Shown here: piece after piece, positions 24,558 through 32,774 of the stretch | Position numbering within the stretch: the first letter of the stretch is position 1 | Layout of the letters: each line of letters begins with the position of its first letter | From: Streptomyces sp. TRM70350 | Lineage (GTDB): Bacteria; Actinomycetota; Actinomycetes; Streptomycetales; Streptomycetaceae | Direction: 5' to 3' | Length of the DNA: 64,000 bases | Assembly (NCBI RefSeq): GCF_019219825.1 | Contig: NZ_JAHUXH010000024.1 | Coordinates: 49,723-113,722, forward strand | Translations under genes and position numbers: made by a program | Notes under the pieces: generated by a model | The model's input: only the letters and a program-made list of their open reading frames with translations | Databases searched by the model: none | What the model was told of the DNA's origin: nothing

Positions 24558-25577
24558 TCAGCCTCCGGTGGGCTCCCCGTGCAGCCGTACCGTGCTCAGG
24601 ATCTGCATGATGGTCGCCTTGGGGACCTCGCCCTCGACGCCCTTGGCCCCGTAGAAGTTCCACGACACGAAGTCGCCGGCGGAGTTCTTGAAGCCGAACG
24701 TGACCGCCTTGCCGTCGCTGTCGCACTTGCCCTTCTGGGGCGTGTTCGTCGACTCGGCCCAGGCGATGCTGCCCTCGATGCCCGACTTGGTGGTGTAGGG
24801 CTCGGCCTTCTCCTCGAACTTGAGGCTCTTCTTGTCGGGCTGGGTGTAGCCGCCGTAGACCCACCAGGGGACCGTGTTGATGGCCACCTCGTCGGTGTCC
24901 TTGGCGCCGTCGGCCCCCTTGGTGCCCACGGCGGCCAGGTGGGTGTCCTCGGTCCGGCCGTCCTTGTTCTCGTCGGTCGTGCACCACTTCGACTTGTAGT
25001 ACGCCGGTGCCGACATCACGATCAGCGGTTTGGCGTCGTCCGACTTCTCGTCCTCGAAGCCGATGCTCGTCCCGGGCGAGTCGACCTCCCAGTCCGGCGG
25101 CACGTCGAAGGCGACGCCGCGCTTGGGATTTACGACGACCTTCCAGCCCGCGATCGTCGGCTTCTCGGCCTCGTTGCTCCGCGGGTTGTCGTCCGACCCG
25201 GACCCCGACTCGGTGGGTTCGGCGGAGTTCGACGGCGACTGGCTCGTCTTCGTCTGCCCGCCGCCGTCGGCCTGGTCGTCCTTGTCGCCGCCGAGGACCA
25301 GGAAGCCCGTGACACCGGCGGTCACGACCACGGCGGTGGCCGCGATGATCGCGACCAGCTTCGTCCGGTTGCCGTCACCGCTCCCGCCGGGCTGCGGCTG
25401 CGGCGCACCCACCGGCGCCGGGGTGCCCCACTGCGGCTGCTGCGCATAGGGGTTGGGCTGCTGCTGATAGCCGGGCTGCTGGTACGGATTCGGCTGCTGG
25501 TACCCCGGCTGCTGGTACGGGTTGTTCTGCCCTTGCGGGTTCTGCTCGCCCCCGGGCGGCTGCTGTCCTGGCCACAT
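24558..25577 (-). CDS. Membrane-anchored secreted protein with Gln/Pro-rich cytoplasmic tail
   Basis: A 339-residue single-pass protein. Residues 1-65 are Pro/Gln/Tyr-rich with repeated PYQQPGYQQ-like units. One membrane helix (about 73-97, VAIIAATAVVVTAGVTGFLV) follows, then an acidic Ser/Gly linker and an extracellular domain with WKVVVNPKRGVAFDVP, WCTTDEN and WVYGGYTQPDKKSL. The type is common in Streptomyces envelopes, but its function is unknown to me. ATG at 25577 was chosen because it gives the MWPGQQPPGG start seen in such proteins. A decayed partial copy lies directly upstream on the same strand. Confidence 0.8.
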   Translation of the reverse strand: MWPGQQPPGGEQNPQGQNNPYQQPGYQQPNPYQQPGYQQQPNPYAQQPQWGTPAPVGAPQPQPGGSGDGNRTKLVAIIAATAVVVTAGVTGFLVLGGDKDDQADGGGQTKTSQSPSNSAEPTESGSGSDDNPRSNEAEKPTIAGWKVVVNPKRGVAFDVPPDWEVDSPGTSIGFEDEKSDDAKPLIVMSAPAYYKSKWCTTDENKDGRTEDTHLAAVGTKGADGAKDTDEVAINTVPWWVYGGYTQPDKKSLKFEEKAEPYTTKSGIEGSIAWAESTNTPQKGKCDSDGKAVTFGFKNSAGDFVSWNFYGAKGVEGEVPKATIMQILSTVRLHGEPTGG

Positions 25578-25643
25578 GAGCGGTAACCCTAGTAGGGCCG
25601 GGGACACGATTCGGTCACCGGGCTTTGTCAGGGACGTAGCAAA

Positions 25644-25955
25644 TCAGGGGCCGAGGGGCGGACTCCCCGGCAGGGCGACGAACGGGGTCGTCGTTGTCGG
25701 CGACATGGCGACCCAGTCGCGGAGCTGCGGGGCCCGGTCGGCCGGTACGTCGTACGCGATCCCGGGACCGGGGTTGACGACCACCTTCCACCCGGCGACG
25801 ACCGGCTGTTTTCGTACGGCGACCTGTACCGGCCGGGGGCGACGCCCTGACCGTGGGAGCGTGCGGGCCGGTGAACCCCGCTGCGCGGGCGGCGAGTTGG
25901 GATGGCCGTGCCGGGGTCCGTCCCGCCCGGCGGAGGCTGCTCTCCCGGCCACGCG
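25644..25955 (-). pseudogene. Decayed partial copy of the neighbouring membrane-protein gene
   Basis: In one frame AWPGEQPPPGGTDPG mirrors the MWPGQQPPGGEQNPQ start of the downstream gene. In another frame PVVAGWKVVVNPGPGIAYDV followed by PAD mirrors PTIAGWKVVVNPKRGVAFDVPPD, ending at a stop at 25644. The helix and most of the extracellular domain are missing. This looks like a tandem duplicate that was deleted internally and frameshifted. Confidence 0.65.
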
Positions 25956-26024
25956 GGACGCGACGATACGACGATCGCCACGCCGATCTGGCCAGCTGAG
26001 GCTACTCGTGGGTAACATGCGGTC

Positions 26025-26477
26025 ATGAGCGCAGATCAGATGTCGATCGGCGAGTTGCTCGCCGCCACGGTGCCGATGGTTCGGACGCTGAACCTGGAGT
26101 ACCTGGAGACCACTCCGGAGAAGGCCGTGCTGGCGCTGCCGGACCAGAGCGAGTACCGCAATCACGTCGGCGGGCCGCACGCGGGGGCCATGTTCACCCT
26201 GGGTGAGTCGGCCAGTGGCGCGATCGTGCTGGCCGCGTTCGGTGACCAGCTCTCGCGTGCCGTGCCGCTGCCGGTGCATGCCGAGATCGCGTTCAAGAAG
26301 ATCGCCCTGGGTCCCGTCACGGCCACCGCGACGCTCGGGCGCCCGGCCGCCGAGGTCGTCGCCGAGCTCGACGAGGGCAAGCGCCCGGAGTTCCCGGTGG
26401 CCGTCGCCATCCAGCGCGAGGACGGGGCCGTGACCACGGAGATGACCGTGGTGTGGACGCTGCGTCCCAACAGCTGA
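26025..26477 (+). CDS. Hotdog-fold thioesterase-like protein (DUF4442/PaaI type)
   Basis: A 150-residue single hotdog domain. NHVGGPHAGAMFTLGESASG (residues 46-65) is the central helix motif of acyl-CoA thioesterases, and VPLPVHAEIAFKKIALGPV forms the dimer strands. It probably hydrolyses an acyl-CoA or binds an acyl chain; the substrate is unknown. ATG at 26025. A strongly translated-looking small ORF follows 58 bp later. Confidence 0.8.
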   Translation: MSADQMSIGELLAATVPMVRTLNLEYLETTPEKAVLALPDQSEYRNHVGGPHAGAMFTLGESASGAIVLAAFGDQLSRAVPLPVHAEIAFKKIALGPVTATATLGRPAAEVVAELDEGKRPEFPVAVAIQREDGAVTTEMTVVWTLRPNS

Positions 26478-26535
26478 CCGCCCGTTGGGCCGCCTGACAG
26501 GGTGGCGCCCACCCCACAGAAAGAGGGCGAGAGGC

Positions 26536-26646
26536 ATGGCCGCACTCGCCCTGTCCGTCGTTCCCCTGCTCGTCGGCGGCGGGTGCGCGTGCGTCCTGCG
26601 GGCGTCGCGAGGCGGCCCGCGCCGGGTGCGCCGGTGGCCGCCGTGA
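26536..26646 (+). CDS. Possible 36-residue membrane peptide
   Basis: ATG at 26536 follows GAGGGCGAGAGG, a good ribosome-binding site. The product, MAALALSVVPLLVGGGCACV then LRASRGGPRRVRRWPP, has one short hydrophobic helix and a very basic tail, the layout of small membrane proteins. No family match is known to me, and it may be chance. Confidence 0.4.
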   Translation: MAALALSVVPLLVGGGCACVLRASRGGPRRVRRWPP

Positions 26647-26992
26647 CCCTGGCGGCGGGTGAGCTGGTGCGCCGGTCGGGGGCGGTCGTATGCCCTGCCC
26701 GGAAGTTGGAGATTGTGTGCGTCAACGGGCTTTGCGCCTGCACAAGTTGAGGATCGCATCCCCACCTCTTTCGAATGCGGGTGCGGATACCCGAGGTAAC
26801 ACCCGGGCATTTTCGGCTCGTTGAACATGGGGCACTCGAACTCCTTGTTTCCTGTGCGGCGCATGTGCGAAGGTATGCCCCCCGCGGGAAGGTAAAGGCA
26901 CGTCAAGGCCTATAAGTACGCACCAATCAACACCTGCTTTCCGAAGGAGGCGCATTCCGTGCGCTGTCTTCGGCAGGGAAGGAAATGGTTCA
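26647..26992 (+). other. Leader region of the sigma-like/lectin gene
   Basis: This stretch has no convincing gene. It is AT-richer than its surroundings (for example 26740-26900). A perfect AAGGAGG at 26944-26950 serves a GTG at 26959 whose frame is not gene-like; the real protein starts at 26993 in another frame with GGGAAGGAAA upstream. Confidence 0.4.
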
Positions 26993-28879
26993 GTGCAGCC
27001 CCCCTACCCCCCACGTCCGCCCTACCCGCCCCGGCCCGGATCGCGCCCGGGGGAGTCCGACCGCGATCTCCTCGCCCGGCTGGCCGACCCCGAGCCGGAC
27101 GTCAGGGCCGTCGCGCTGCTCATGGCCCGGCACTGGCGCGCGGTGCACGCATACGCCGTCATCTGCCTGGCCGCATCCTCGGTTTCGGCGTCGATGGCGG
27201 CCGGTGCCGCGTTCCAGCAGGTGCTCGGCCGCCGGGCGCCGGTCGGCGCACTGCGCCCGCAGCTGTTGATGACCGTCCGGAACACGGTCCGGGAATGGGC
27301 CGCCGAGGACGAGGTGACGGCGCTGCTGCCGGAACTCGCCAAACCCACCGGAGCCCGCGGACTGCGCGTGGCGAGGTCTGCGACACCCGAAAAGCGGCGC
27401 CTGGCGGAGCGTGCTTTCCATGCCCTTCCGACGGCCTCCCAATGCCTCCTCTGGCACACCGAGGTCGAATCGGAAACGATAACCATACCGGCCGGTCTGC
27501 TGGGCATTGACGCCCTCACCGCGTCCTCCGCCCTGGAGCGGGCGCGCGAGGAATTCCGGGCCGGCTGCGTACGCGCCCACCGGGAACTCGCGCCCACCAG
27601 GGAATGCCGTTTCTACAACCGCCTCCTGGACGTCCCCATGCGGCGCGGCGGCACCCTCCTGCCCGATGTGCAGCGCCATCTGATGCAGTGCCGGTACTGC
27701 CGTCACGCCGCTGAACAACTCAGCCGCTTCGACGGCGGCCTGGACGTCCTGCTCGCCGAGACCGTGCTCGGCTGGGGCGCCCACCGCTACCTTGAGTCCC
27801 GCCCCGGCCGCACCGCGGCGCCACCGCCCCCGCCGCGCCCACTCGCCGCCGCCCGCACGAGAGTCGGCGGCCGCCACCGGCCCACGACGCGGACGCGGAC
27901 CGGATTGCTCACCATGCCCCGACGCCACGCCCGGACTGTGGCTTTCGGCGTCGGTCTGACCTCCCTCGCGCTGGTCGCGACCGTGCTGGCGGCCGGGGGC
28001 TGGTCCGATGACGACGGTGTTCCCGGCCCCGGTGCCACCTGGGGAGCCCCCAGCGGCCGGACCGCCCGCCCCGGCCCTGCGTCCGAGAACCCGTCCGCCG
28101 GAACCCCGTCAGCCGCCTCCGTGGAACGCCCCGGCGAGGTCGCCCGGGGACGCCTGCGCAACCTCGCCGTCGGCCGCTGCCTCGACGGCCGTGGCACCGA
28201 GGTGCTGCTGGCGGCCTGCACGACCACCGACTCGCAGCAGTGGTCGTACCAGGACGACGGCCGACTGCGCAGCGTCGCCGACCCCTCGCTCTGCCTCGGC
28301 GCCGACGTCGATGCCGGAACGGTCCAGCTGGCCGACTGCGGGGCGCCGTCCGGCCAGGTGCAGTACGACCTGACCGTGCGCGGCGAGCTGCTCCTGCGCT
28401 GGAGCAAGGACAGACTCGTCGCTCCCGGTACGGGCGAGGAGCTGGTCGTCGCCGGACGGGACGGCTCGACGGAGCAGCGGTGGCGGATGGAGGCGGGGGG
28501 CGCAGAGATGGGGGACACGGGCGAGTCGGGGGAGACGTCGCCGAAGAGCGACGACGGCCAGGAGCGCGACTCCCGCGGCGGTCAGGCGGAGGAGCGGCGC
28601 GGCGACTCCGACCGGCGCGAGGAGGGCGGTGACCGGCGCGGCGGCGACTCCGACGGTGGTGAGCAGGACCGTGACGGCCAGGAGCCCGAGGACGCGCCGG
28701 ACGCGTACGAGAAACGGTTCGCCCAGGTCGGCTGCTGCGACGAGCAGGCCGAGCCCGCCGAGCCCGCCGAGCCGGTCGCCGTGGCGGCGCTGGAAGCCGG
28801 TGTGCACCATCTGACCGGCGGCATCCGGGGCGCGGTCACGTCGCGTGGGACGGAGGTGGCGCAGTCCCTGCTGGGCTGA
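26993..28879 (+). CDS. Sigma-like, zinc-finger, membrane and ricin-lectin fusion protein
   Basis: A 628-residue protein. Residues 40-205 resemble a degenerate sigma factor: a region-2-like helical part (HWRAVHAYAVICLAASS) and a region-4-like part (ALPTASQCLLWHTEVES ... ALERAREEFRAG). A zf-HC2-like finger follows near 226-240 (RHLMQCRYCRHAAEQL). One membrane helix lies at about 312-335, and an extracellular beta-trefoil lectin domain at about 383-500 (QQWSYQDDGRLRSVADPSLC). A highly charged Asp/Arg/Gly segment and a final helical tail close it. GTG at 26993. It may sense carbohydrates outside and signal inside; the sigma-like reading is my inference. The inner part could be only structural. 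Confidence 0.75.
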   Translation: MQPPYPPRPPYPPRPGSRPGESDRDLLARLADPEPDVRAVALLMARHWRAVHAYAVICLAASSVSASMAAGAAFQQVLGRRAPVGALRPQLLMTVRNTVREWAAEDEVTALLPELAKPTGARGLRVARSATPEKRRLAERAFHALPTASQCLLWHTEVESETITIPAGLLGIDALTASSALERAREEFRAGCVRAHRELAPTRECRFYNRLLDVPMRRGGTLLPDVQRHLMQCRYCRHAAEQLSRFDGGLDVLLAETVLGWGAHRYLESRPGRTAAPPPPPRPLAAARTRVGGRHRPTTRTRTGLLTMPRRHARTVAFGVGLTSLALVATVLAAGGWSDDDGVPGPGATWGAPSGRTARPGPASENPSAGTPSAASVERPGEVARGRLRNLAVGRCLDGRGTEVLLAACTTTDSQQWSYQDDGRLRSVADPSLCLGADVDAGTVQLADCGAPSGQVQYDLTVRGELLLRWSKDRLVAPGTGEELVVAGRDGSTEQRWRMEAGGAEMGDTGESGETSPKSDDGQERDSRGGQAEERRGDSDRREEGGDRRGGDSDGGEQDRDGQEPEDAPDAYEKRFAQVGCCDEQAEPAEPAEPVAVAALEAGVHHLTGGIRGAVTSRGTEVAQSLLG

Positions 28880-29060
28880 ACCTCCCAAAGGGCCTGTTCC
28901 GGCGCTCCGCGCTGCACGTGCTCCGACGGCGGCAACGCGCTGAGCACTGCGATCCGTGGGACCCGGGAGTGTCATCGTGACCCGGTAGGCTGCACGGCGT
29001 GCGCCCGGCCACGGGCGCACGCCCTGTGTGGGCAGGGACGCGATTCTGGAGGAACCGGCG

Positions 29061-29705
29061 GTGCACGTCCAGGAGTGGCTCGAGACCGTACCCGCGGTCG
29101 CCGTCTACGCGCTGGTGGGAGTGGTCATCGGCCTGGAGAGCCTGGGCATTCCGCTGCCGGGCGAGATCATCCTGGTCTCCTCCGCGCTGCTCGCCTCCCA
29201 GCACGGCGACATCGACCCGGTCGTCCTCGGCGCGTGCGCCAGCGCGGGCGCGATCATCGGCGACTCCATCGGTTACGCGATCGGCCGCAAGGGCGGGCGG
29301 CCGCTGCTCGCCTGGCTCGGCAAGAAGTTCCCGAAGCACTTCAGTGAGGCGCACATCGCCACCGCCGAGCGCTCCTTCGAGAAGTGGGGCATGTGGGCCG
29401 TCTTCTTCGGCCGCTTCGTTGCCCTGCTCCGCATCTTCGCGGGCCCGCTCGCGGGCGTGCTGCGGATGCCGTACTGGAAGTTCCTGATCGCCAACGTCTT
29501 CGGCGGCATCTTGTGGGCGGGCGGCACGACGGCGGTCATCTACTACGTGGGTGTCATGGCCGAGGCGTGGCTGAAGCGCTTTTCGTGGTTGGGACTGGTG
29601 GTGGCGGTGCTGATCGGCCTCACGTCCATGCTGGTCCTGAAGCGCAAGGCGACGAAGACGGGCCCTGTGCAGCGGGAGGCGGAGCCGGTTCCCGTCGGTG
29701 ACTGA
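29061..29705 (+). CDS. DedA-family membrane protein
   Basis: A 214-residue DedA protein (now linked to undecaprenyl-phosphate or phospholipid flipping). ESLGIPLPGEIILVSSALLA at residues 23-42 holds the conserved glutamate. FFGRFVALLRIFAGPLAGVL carries the conserved GRF..xxR motif. Four to five helices and a basic Lys/Arg tail complete it. GTG at 29061 follows TGGAGGA by 7 nt. It is monocistronic, ending in a dispersed repeat. With uppP at 12 kb it suggests attention to lipid-carrier recycling, though the genes are not linked. Confidence 0.92.
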   Translation: MHVQEWLETVPAVAVYALVGVVIGLESLGIPLPGEIILVSSALLASQHGDIDPVVLGACASAGAIIGDSIGYAIGRKGGRPLLAWLGKKFPKHFSEAHIATAERSFEKWGMWAVFFGRFVALLRIFAGPLAGVLRMPYWKFLIANVFGGILWAGGTTAVIYYVGVMAEAWLKRFSWLGLVVAVLIGLTSMLVLKRKATKTGPVQREAEPVPVGD

Positions 29706-29707
29706 AG

Positions 29708-29757
29708 CGCCCCACCAGGGGCGCGGGGAACTGCGCGAGAAGCCACCACCAACCCGC
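29708..29757 (-). repeat. Dispersed Streptomyces intergenic repeat, copy 2
   Basis: Read on the minus strand this is GCGGGTTGGTGGTGGCTTC followed by TCGCGCAGTTCCCCGCGCCC, matching the copy at 20774-20815. It lies directly between the DedA stop and the convergent gamma carbonic anhydrase gene. Confidence 0.75.
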
Positions 29758-29775
29758 AGACTTTTCGTACGACCT

Positions 29776-30306
29776 TCAGTCCCCGTGCTCTTCCCGATGC
29801 GCCTTCCCCAGCTCCGCGTACATCGTCCCGTTGAGCGTGATCCCCTCCCGCTCCTCATCCGTCAGCTCCCGCCGCACCTTCGCAGGCACCCCCGCCACCA
29901 GCGACCCGGCCGGCACCACCATCCCCTGCGGCACCAACGCCTGCGCGGCGACAAGCGACCCCGCCCCGATCACCGCCCCGTTCAGCACGGTCGCCCCCAT
30001 CCCGATCAGGCAGTCGTCCTCGACGGTCGCCCCGTGCACCACTGCGTTGTGCCCGATGGACACCCGCTCCCCGACGCTCACCGGAAACCCGGGATCCGCG
30101 TGCAGCGTGCAGTTGTCCTGCACATTGCTGCCGGCGCCGACGGAGATCCGCTCGACGTCCCCCCGCAGCACGGCCCCGTACCAGACACTCGCCCCGGCCC
30201 CCAGCGTCACGTCGCCGATCACCGCCGCCGTGGGTGCGACAAACGCCTCCTGATCGACCCTCGGCTCCTTGCCGCCGATGCCGGTGATCAGCGCCTGCTG
30301 CGTCAT
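29776..30306 (-). CDS. Gamma-class carbonic anhydrase-like protein
   Basis: A 176-residue left-handed beta-helix protein. Hexapeptide turns repeat throughout (VIGDVTLGAGASVWYGAVLR). The three zinc histidines of gamma carbonic anhydrases are in place: H69 (CTLHADPG), H86 and H91 (IGHNAVVHG). Trimeric enzymes of this type hydrate CO2; several relatives have no measured activity. ATG at 30306 is taken as the start because the extra N-terminus beginning at 30366 is an acidic non-conserved stretch. It diverges from an acyltransferase gene. Confidence 0.88.
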   Translation of the reverse strand: MTQQALITGIGGKEPRVDQEAFVAPTAAVIGDVTLGAGASVWYGAVLRGDVERISVGAGSNVQDNCTLHADPGFPVSVGERVSIGHNAVVHGATVEDDCLIGMGATVLNGAVIGAGSLVAAQALVPQGMVVPAGSLVAGVPAKVRRELTDEEREGITLNGTMYAELGKAHREEHGD

Positions 30307-30432
30307 CCTCATCTCCTCGTCGCCCTCGTCGTCCTCGTCGTCGAGTACGAGGGAACGGTACGCCACCCCGTAGGGCGAAGATCACAGGCCCATGCCCTCA
30401 TGGCAGCACCCCGCGCTGAGTAACGTGAGCGG

Positions 30433-31197
30433 GTGCCGAAGCGCAAGAACACGTTCTCATCCTGGCGTCACCGACTGGTGCAGCGCGCCGTCCACGCGGG
30501 CTGGGCCTGGGTGCAGCGCACGGGTTCGGTGACGGCCGAGAACCCCGGCCGCTTCCACTTCGGCTCGATCGGCGAAGCCACCCGGCTGGCCTTCCCACTC
30601 GGCACGATCTTCGGCGAGCCCTGGATCCACCTCGGCGCCCACTGCATCGTCGGCGAACAGGTCACACTGACGGCCGGTCTGATGCCCGACCTCGACCTCG
30701 GCCCCGAGCCCATCCTGCGCATCGGCGACGGTGTCGTCCTCGGCCGCGGCAGCCACGTCATCGCCGACACGACGGTCACCATCGGCAGCGACTGCTACTT
30801 CGGGCCGTATGTCTACGTCACGTCCACCAACCACTCGTACGACGACCCGCACCAGCCCATCGGCAAGCAGTGGCCCCGGATGGAGCCGGTGGAGATCGGG
30901 CCGGGCTGCTGGATCGGCACCGGCGCGGTGATCCTGCCGGGCGCGCGGATCGGGCGGAACGTGGTCGTGGCCGCAGGGGCGGTGGTCCGCGGGGTGGTGC
31001 CCGACCACGCGGTGGTGGCGGGGGCGCCCGCCCGGGTCGTACGGCGCTGGACGCCCGTCGACGGCTGGCAGCCGCCGCTCAGGACACCGGCGCCGGTGCC
31101 GATACCCGAGGGCGTCACCCCCGAGCAGTTGACGGCGCTCGCGGATCTGGACGAGGAGGCGGCCGCGCGGCTGGCCGAGCTCGAGCCGGAGGCCTGA
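30433..31197 (+). CDS. Hexapeptide-repeat acyltransferase
   Basis: A 254-residue left-handed beta-helix acyltransferase of the maltose/galactoside O-acetyltransferase type. The catalytic histidine is likely the one in YVTSTNHSYDDPHQPIG, a block conserved in these enzymes. IGPGCWIGTGAVILPGARIG continues the helix, and a 50-residue acidic C-terminus follows. GTG start at 30433 with weak ribosome-binding site. It may O-acetylate a polysaccharide or small sugar. It is convergent with the EamA gene (10 bp apart). Confidence 0.8.
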   Translation: MPKRKNTFSSWRHRLVQRAVHAGWAWVQRTGSVTAENPGRFHFGSIGEATRLAFPLGTIFGEPWIHLGAHCIVGEQVTLTAGLMPDLDLGPEPILRIGDGVVLGRGSHVIADTTVTIGSDCYFGPYVYVTSTNHSYDDPHQPIGKQWPRMEPVEIGPGCWIGTGAVILPGARIGRNVVVAAGAVVRGVVPDHAVVAGAPARVVRRWTPVDGWQPPLRTPAPVPIPEGVTPEQLTALADLDEEAAARLAELEPEA

Positions 31198-31207
31198 CCA
31201 AGCGCTG

Positions 31208-32065
31208 TTAGCCGGTCGCCAGCAGCAGGGTCCCGGCGAGGGCCAGGCCCGCGCCCGCCGCCTGCACGGCACGCAGCCGTTCGCTGAGGAAGCCGCGGGC
31301 GGCCAGGGCCGTCACCACCGGGTAGAGCGAGGCGAGTACGGCGGCGACGGTGACCGGGCCGTGCTGGGCGGCGATCGAGTACGTGCCGTTGGCCGCCACG
31401 TCCGCCAGGCCGACGAAGCCGAGCGCCGGGAGCGAAGCCCAGGGGAAGCCGTCGGCGGGGAGCGCGGGGGAGCCGCGCCGCACGGAGATGTACAGGGCGG
31501 TGCCGCCCGCGACGACGTTGGTGACGCGCTGCACGAACAGGGCCAGGAACAGCCCGGTGAGCGTCGTCGAGGCCTCCGCGATCAGCGCCATCACCGCTCC
31601 GAAGCCGAACGCGGCGAGCAGCGTGAGCAGTACGGCCTGCCGCTGCACCGGCGCACCCCTGAACTGCGGCCCGCCCGCGAGCATCACCCCCACCACGGCC
31701 ACCACGATCCCGGCGACCTGCAACAGCCCCGGACGCTCGCCCAGCACCAGACCCACGCCCACCGGCACCGCCACGCCCAGCGACCCCAGCGGCGAGACGA
31801 CCCCCATCGGGCCCAGGGCGAGCGCCTTGTAGAAGGCGAGCATGGCCACCGGGCCCACCAGACCGGCGCCCACGGCGAACCAGAGCTGCGGTCCCGCCTC
31901 GCTCCAGCCGCCGGTCGCGACCACGATCGCGCCGAGGACGACCACGGCGATCGACTGCGAGACGACGACCACGGTCAGCGCCGGCGTACGCCGGGTCAGC
32001 AGCCCGCCGCCGAAGTCGGCCAGACCCCACAGGAGGCTGGTGGCCAGGGCGAAGAGTGCTGTCAT
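31208..32065 (-). CDS. EamA/DMT-family exporter
   Basis: A 285-residue transporter with ten hydrophobic helices arranged as two EamA halves (LWGLADFGGGLLTRRTPAL at the start; GFGAVMALIAEASTTLTGLF opening the second). Such proteins export amino acids or metabolites. ATG at 32065. It is transcribed away from an XRE-cupin regulator, and the 94-bp gap holds two inverted repeats, so the regulator probably controls it. Confidence 0.88.
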   Translation of the reverse strand: MTALFALATSLLWGLADFGGGLLTRRTPALTVVVVSQSIAVVVLGAIVVATGGWSEAGPQLWFAVGAGLVGPVAMLAFYKALALGPMGVVSPLGSLGVAVPVGVGLVLGERPGLLQVAGIVVAVVGVMLAGGPQFRGAPVQRQAVLLTLLAAFGFGAVMALIAEASTTLTGLFLALFVQRVTNVVAGGTALYISVRRGSPALPADGFPWASLPALGFVGLADVAANGTYSIAAQHGPVTVAAVLASLYPVVTALAARGFLSERLRAVQAAGAGLALAGTLLLATG

Positions 32066-32084
32066 CGAGGCGCCTCGCAGTACA

Positions 32085-32133
32085 GTTCAGTGAACGATTG
32101 GGTGCACCACACCATAGTTCAATAGACTGAACT
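32085..32133. promoter_or_regulatory. Inverted repeats between exporter and XRE-cupin regulator
   Basis: GTTCA-g-TGAAC (32085-32095) and AGTTCA-N6-TGAACT (32116-32133) share the GTTCA/TGAAC arms but differ in spacer length. Both are perfect. Together they probably form the operator of the adjacent regulator over its own and the exporter promoters. Confidence 0.65.
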
Positions 32134-32159
32134 CCGCTATCTAGAATATTGGACGGAAT

Positions 32160-32732
32160 GTGTCGGACCTCGACCTGCTGACCCAGTCCCTGGCGCGGAA
32201 CGTCAAACGCTGGCGCACCGAGCGCGGCTTCACCCTGGACACGCTCGCCGCCCGCGCCGGGGTCAGCCGCGGCATGCTGATCCAGATCGAGCAGGCCCGG
32301 ACCAACCCCAGCCTCGGCACGGTCGTCAAGATCGGCGACGCGCTGGGCGTCAGCATCACCACCCTGCTCGACTACGAGCAGGGCCCCAAGGTCCGTATCG
32401 TCCCCGCCGACCAGGCCGTACGGATGTGGCACACCGACGCGGGCAGCTACAACCGGCTGCTCGCCGGCACCGAGGCCCCCGGCCCGCTGGAGCTGTGGGA
32501 CTGGCGGCTGATGCCGGGCGAGAGCAGCTCCTCCGACCCGCACCCGGCCGGCACGGTCGAGCTCGTCCATGTCACGGCCGGCGAGCTGACGCTCACCGTC
32601 GACGGCGTGCCGTACGGCGTCCCGGCGGGCGCCAGCGCCTCCTTCGACGCCGGGGTGCCCCACATGTACGGAAACGACGGCGACGTACCGATGGAGATGG
32701 TGCTGGCCGTGTCGGTGCCGCCCGTGCACTGA
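32160..32732 (+). CDS. XRE-family regulator with cupin domain
   Basis: A 190-residue regulator. The N-terminal HTH (FTLDTLAARAGVSRGMLIQI, then EQARTNPSLGTVVKIGDALG) is followed by a cupin sensor domain at about 110-185 (HPAGTVELVHVTAGELTLTV; PHMYGNDGD). This PuuR/ClgR-like layout senses small metabolites. GTG at 32160 has GGACGGAAT directly upstream. Next to a divergent EamA exporter, the simplest model is ligand-responsive control of efflux. Confidence 0.9.
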   Translation: MSDLDLLTQSLARNVKRWRTERGFTLDTLAARAGVSRGMLIQIEQARTNPSLGTVVKIGDALGVSITTLLDYEQGPKVRIVPADQAVRMWHTDAGSYNRLLAGTEAPGPLELWDWRLMPGESSSSDPHPAGTVELVHVTAGELTLTVDGVPYGVPAGASASFDAGVPHMYGNDGDVPMEMVLAVSVPPVH

Positions 32733-32774
32733 GACACGTACGAAGAGCCGCCGGACGGCTGTTAGCGTGCCGAC

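Noticed and set aside
26959..27510. Frame with a perfect AAGGAGG ribosome-binding site and GTG start
   Set aside because: The product is Arg/Pro/Gly-rich and overlaps the well-supported sigma-like/lectin gene in another frame. The ribosome-binding site is recorded only as a feature of the leader.
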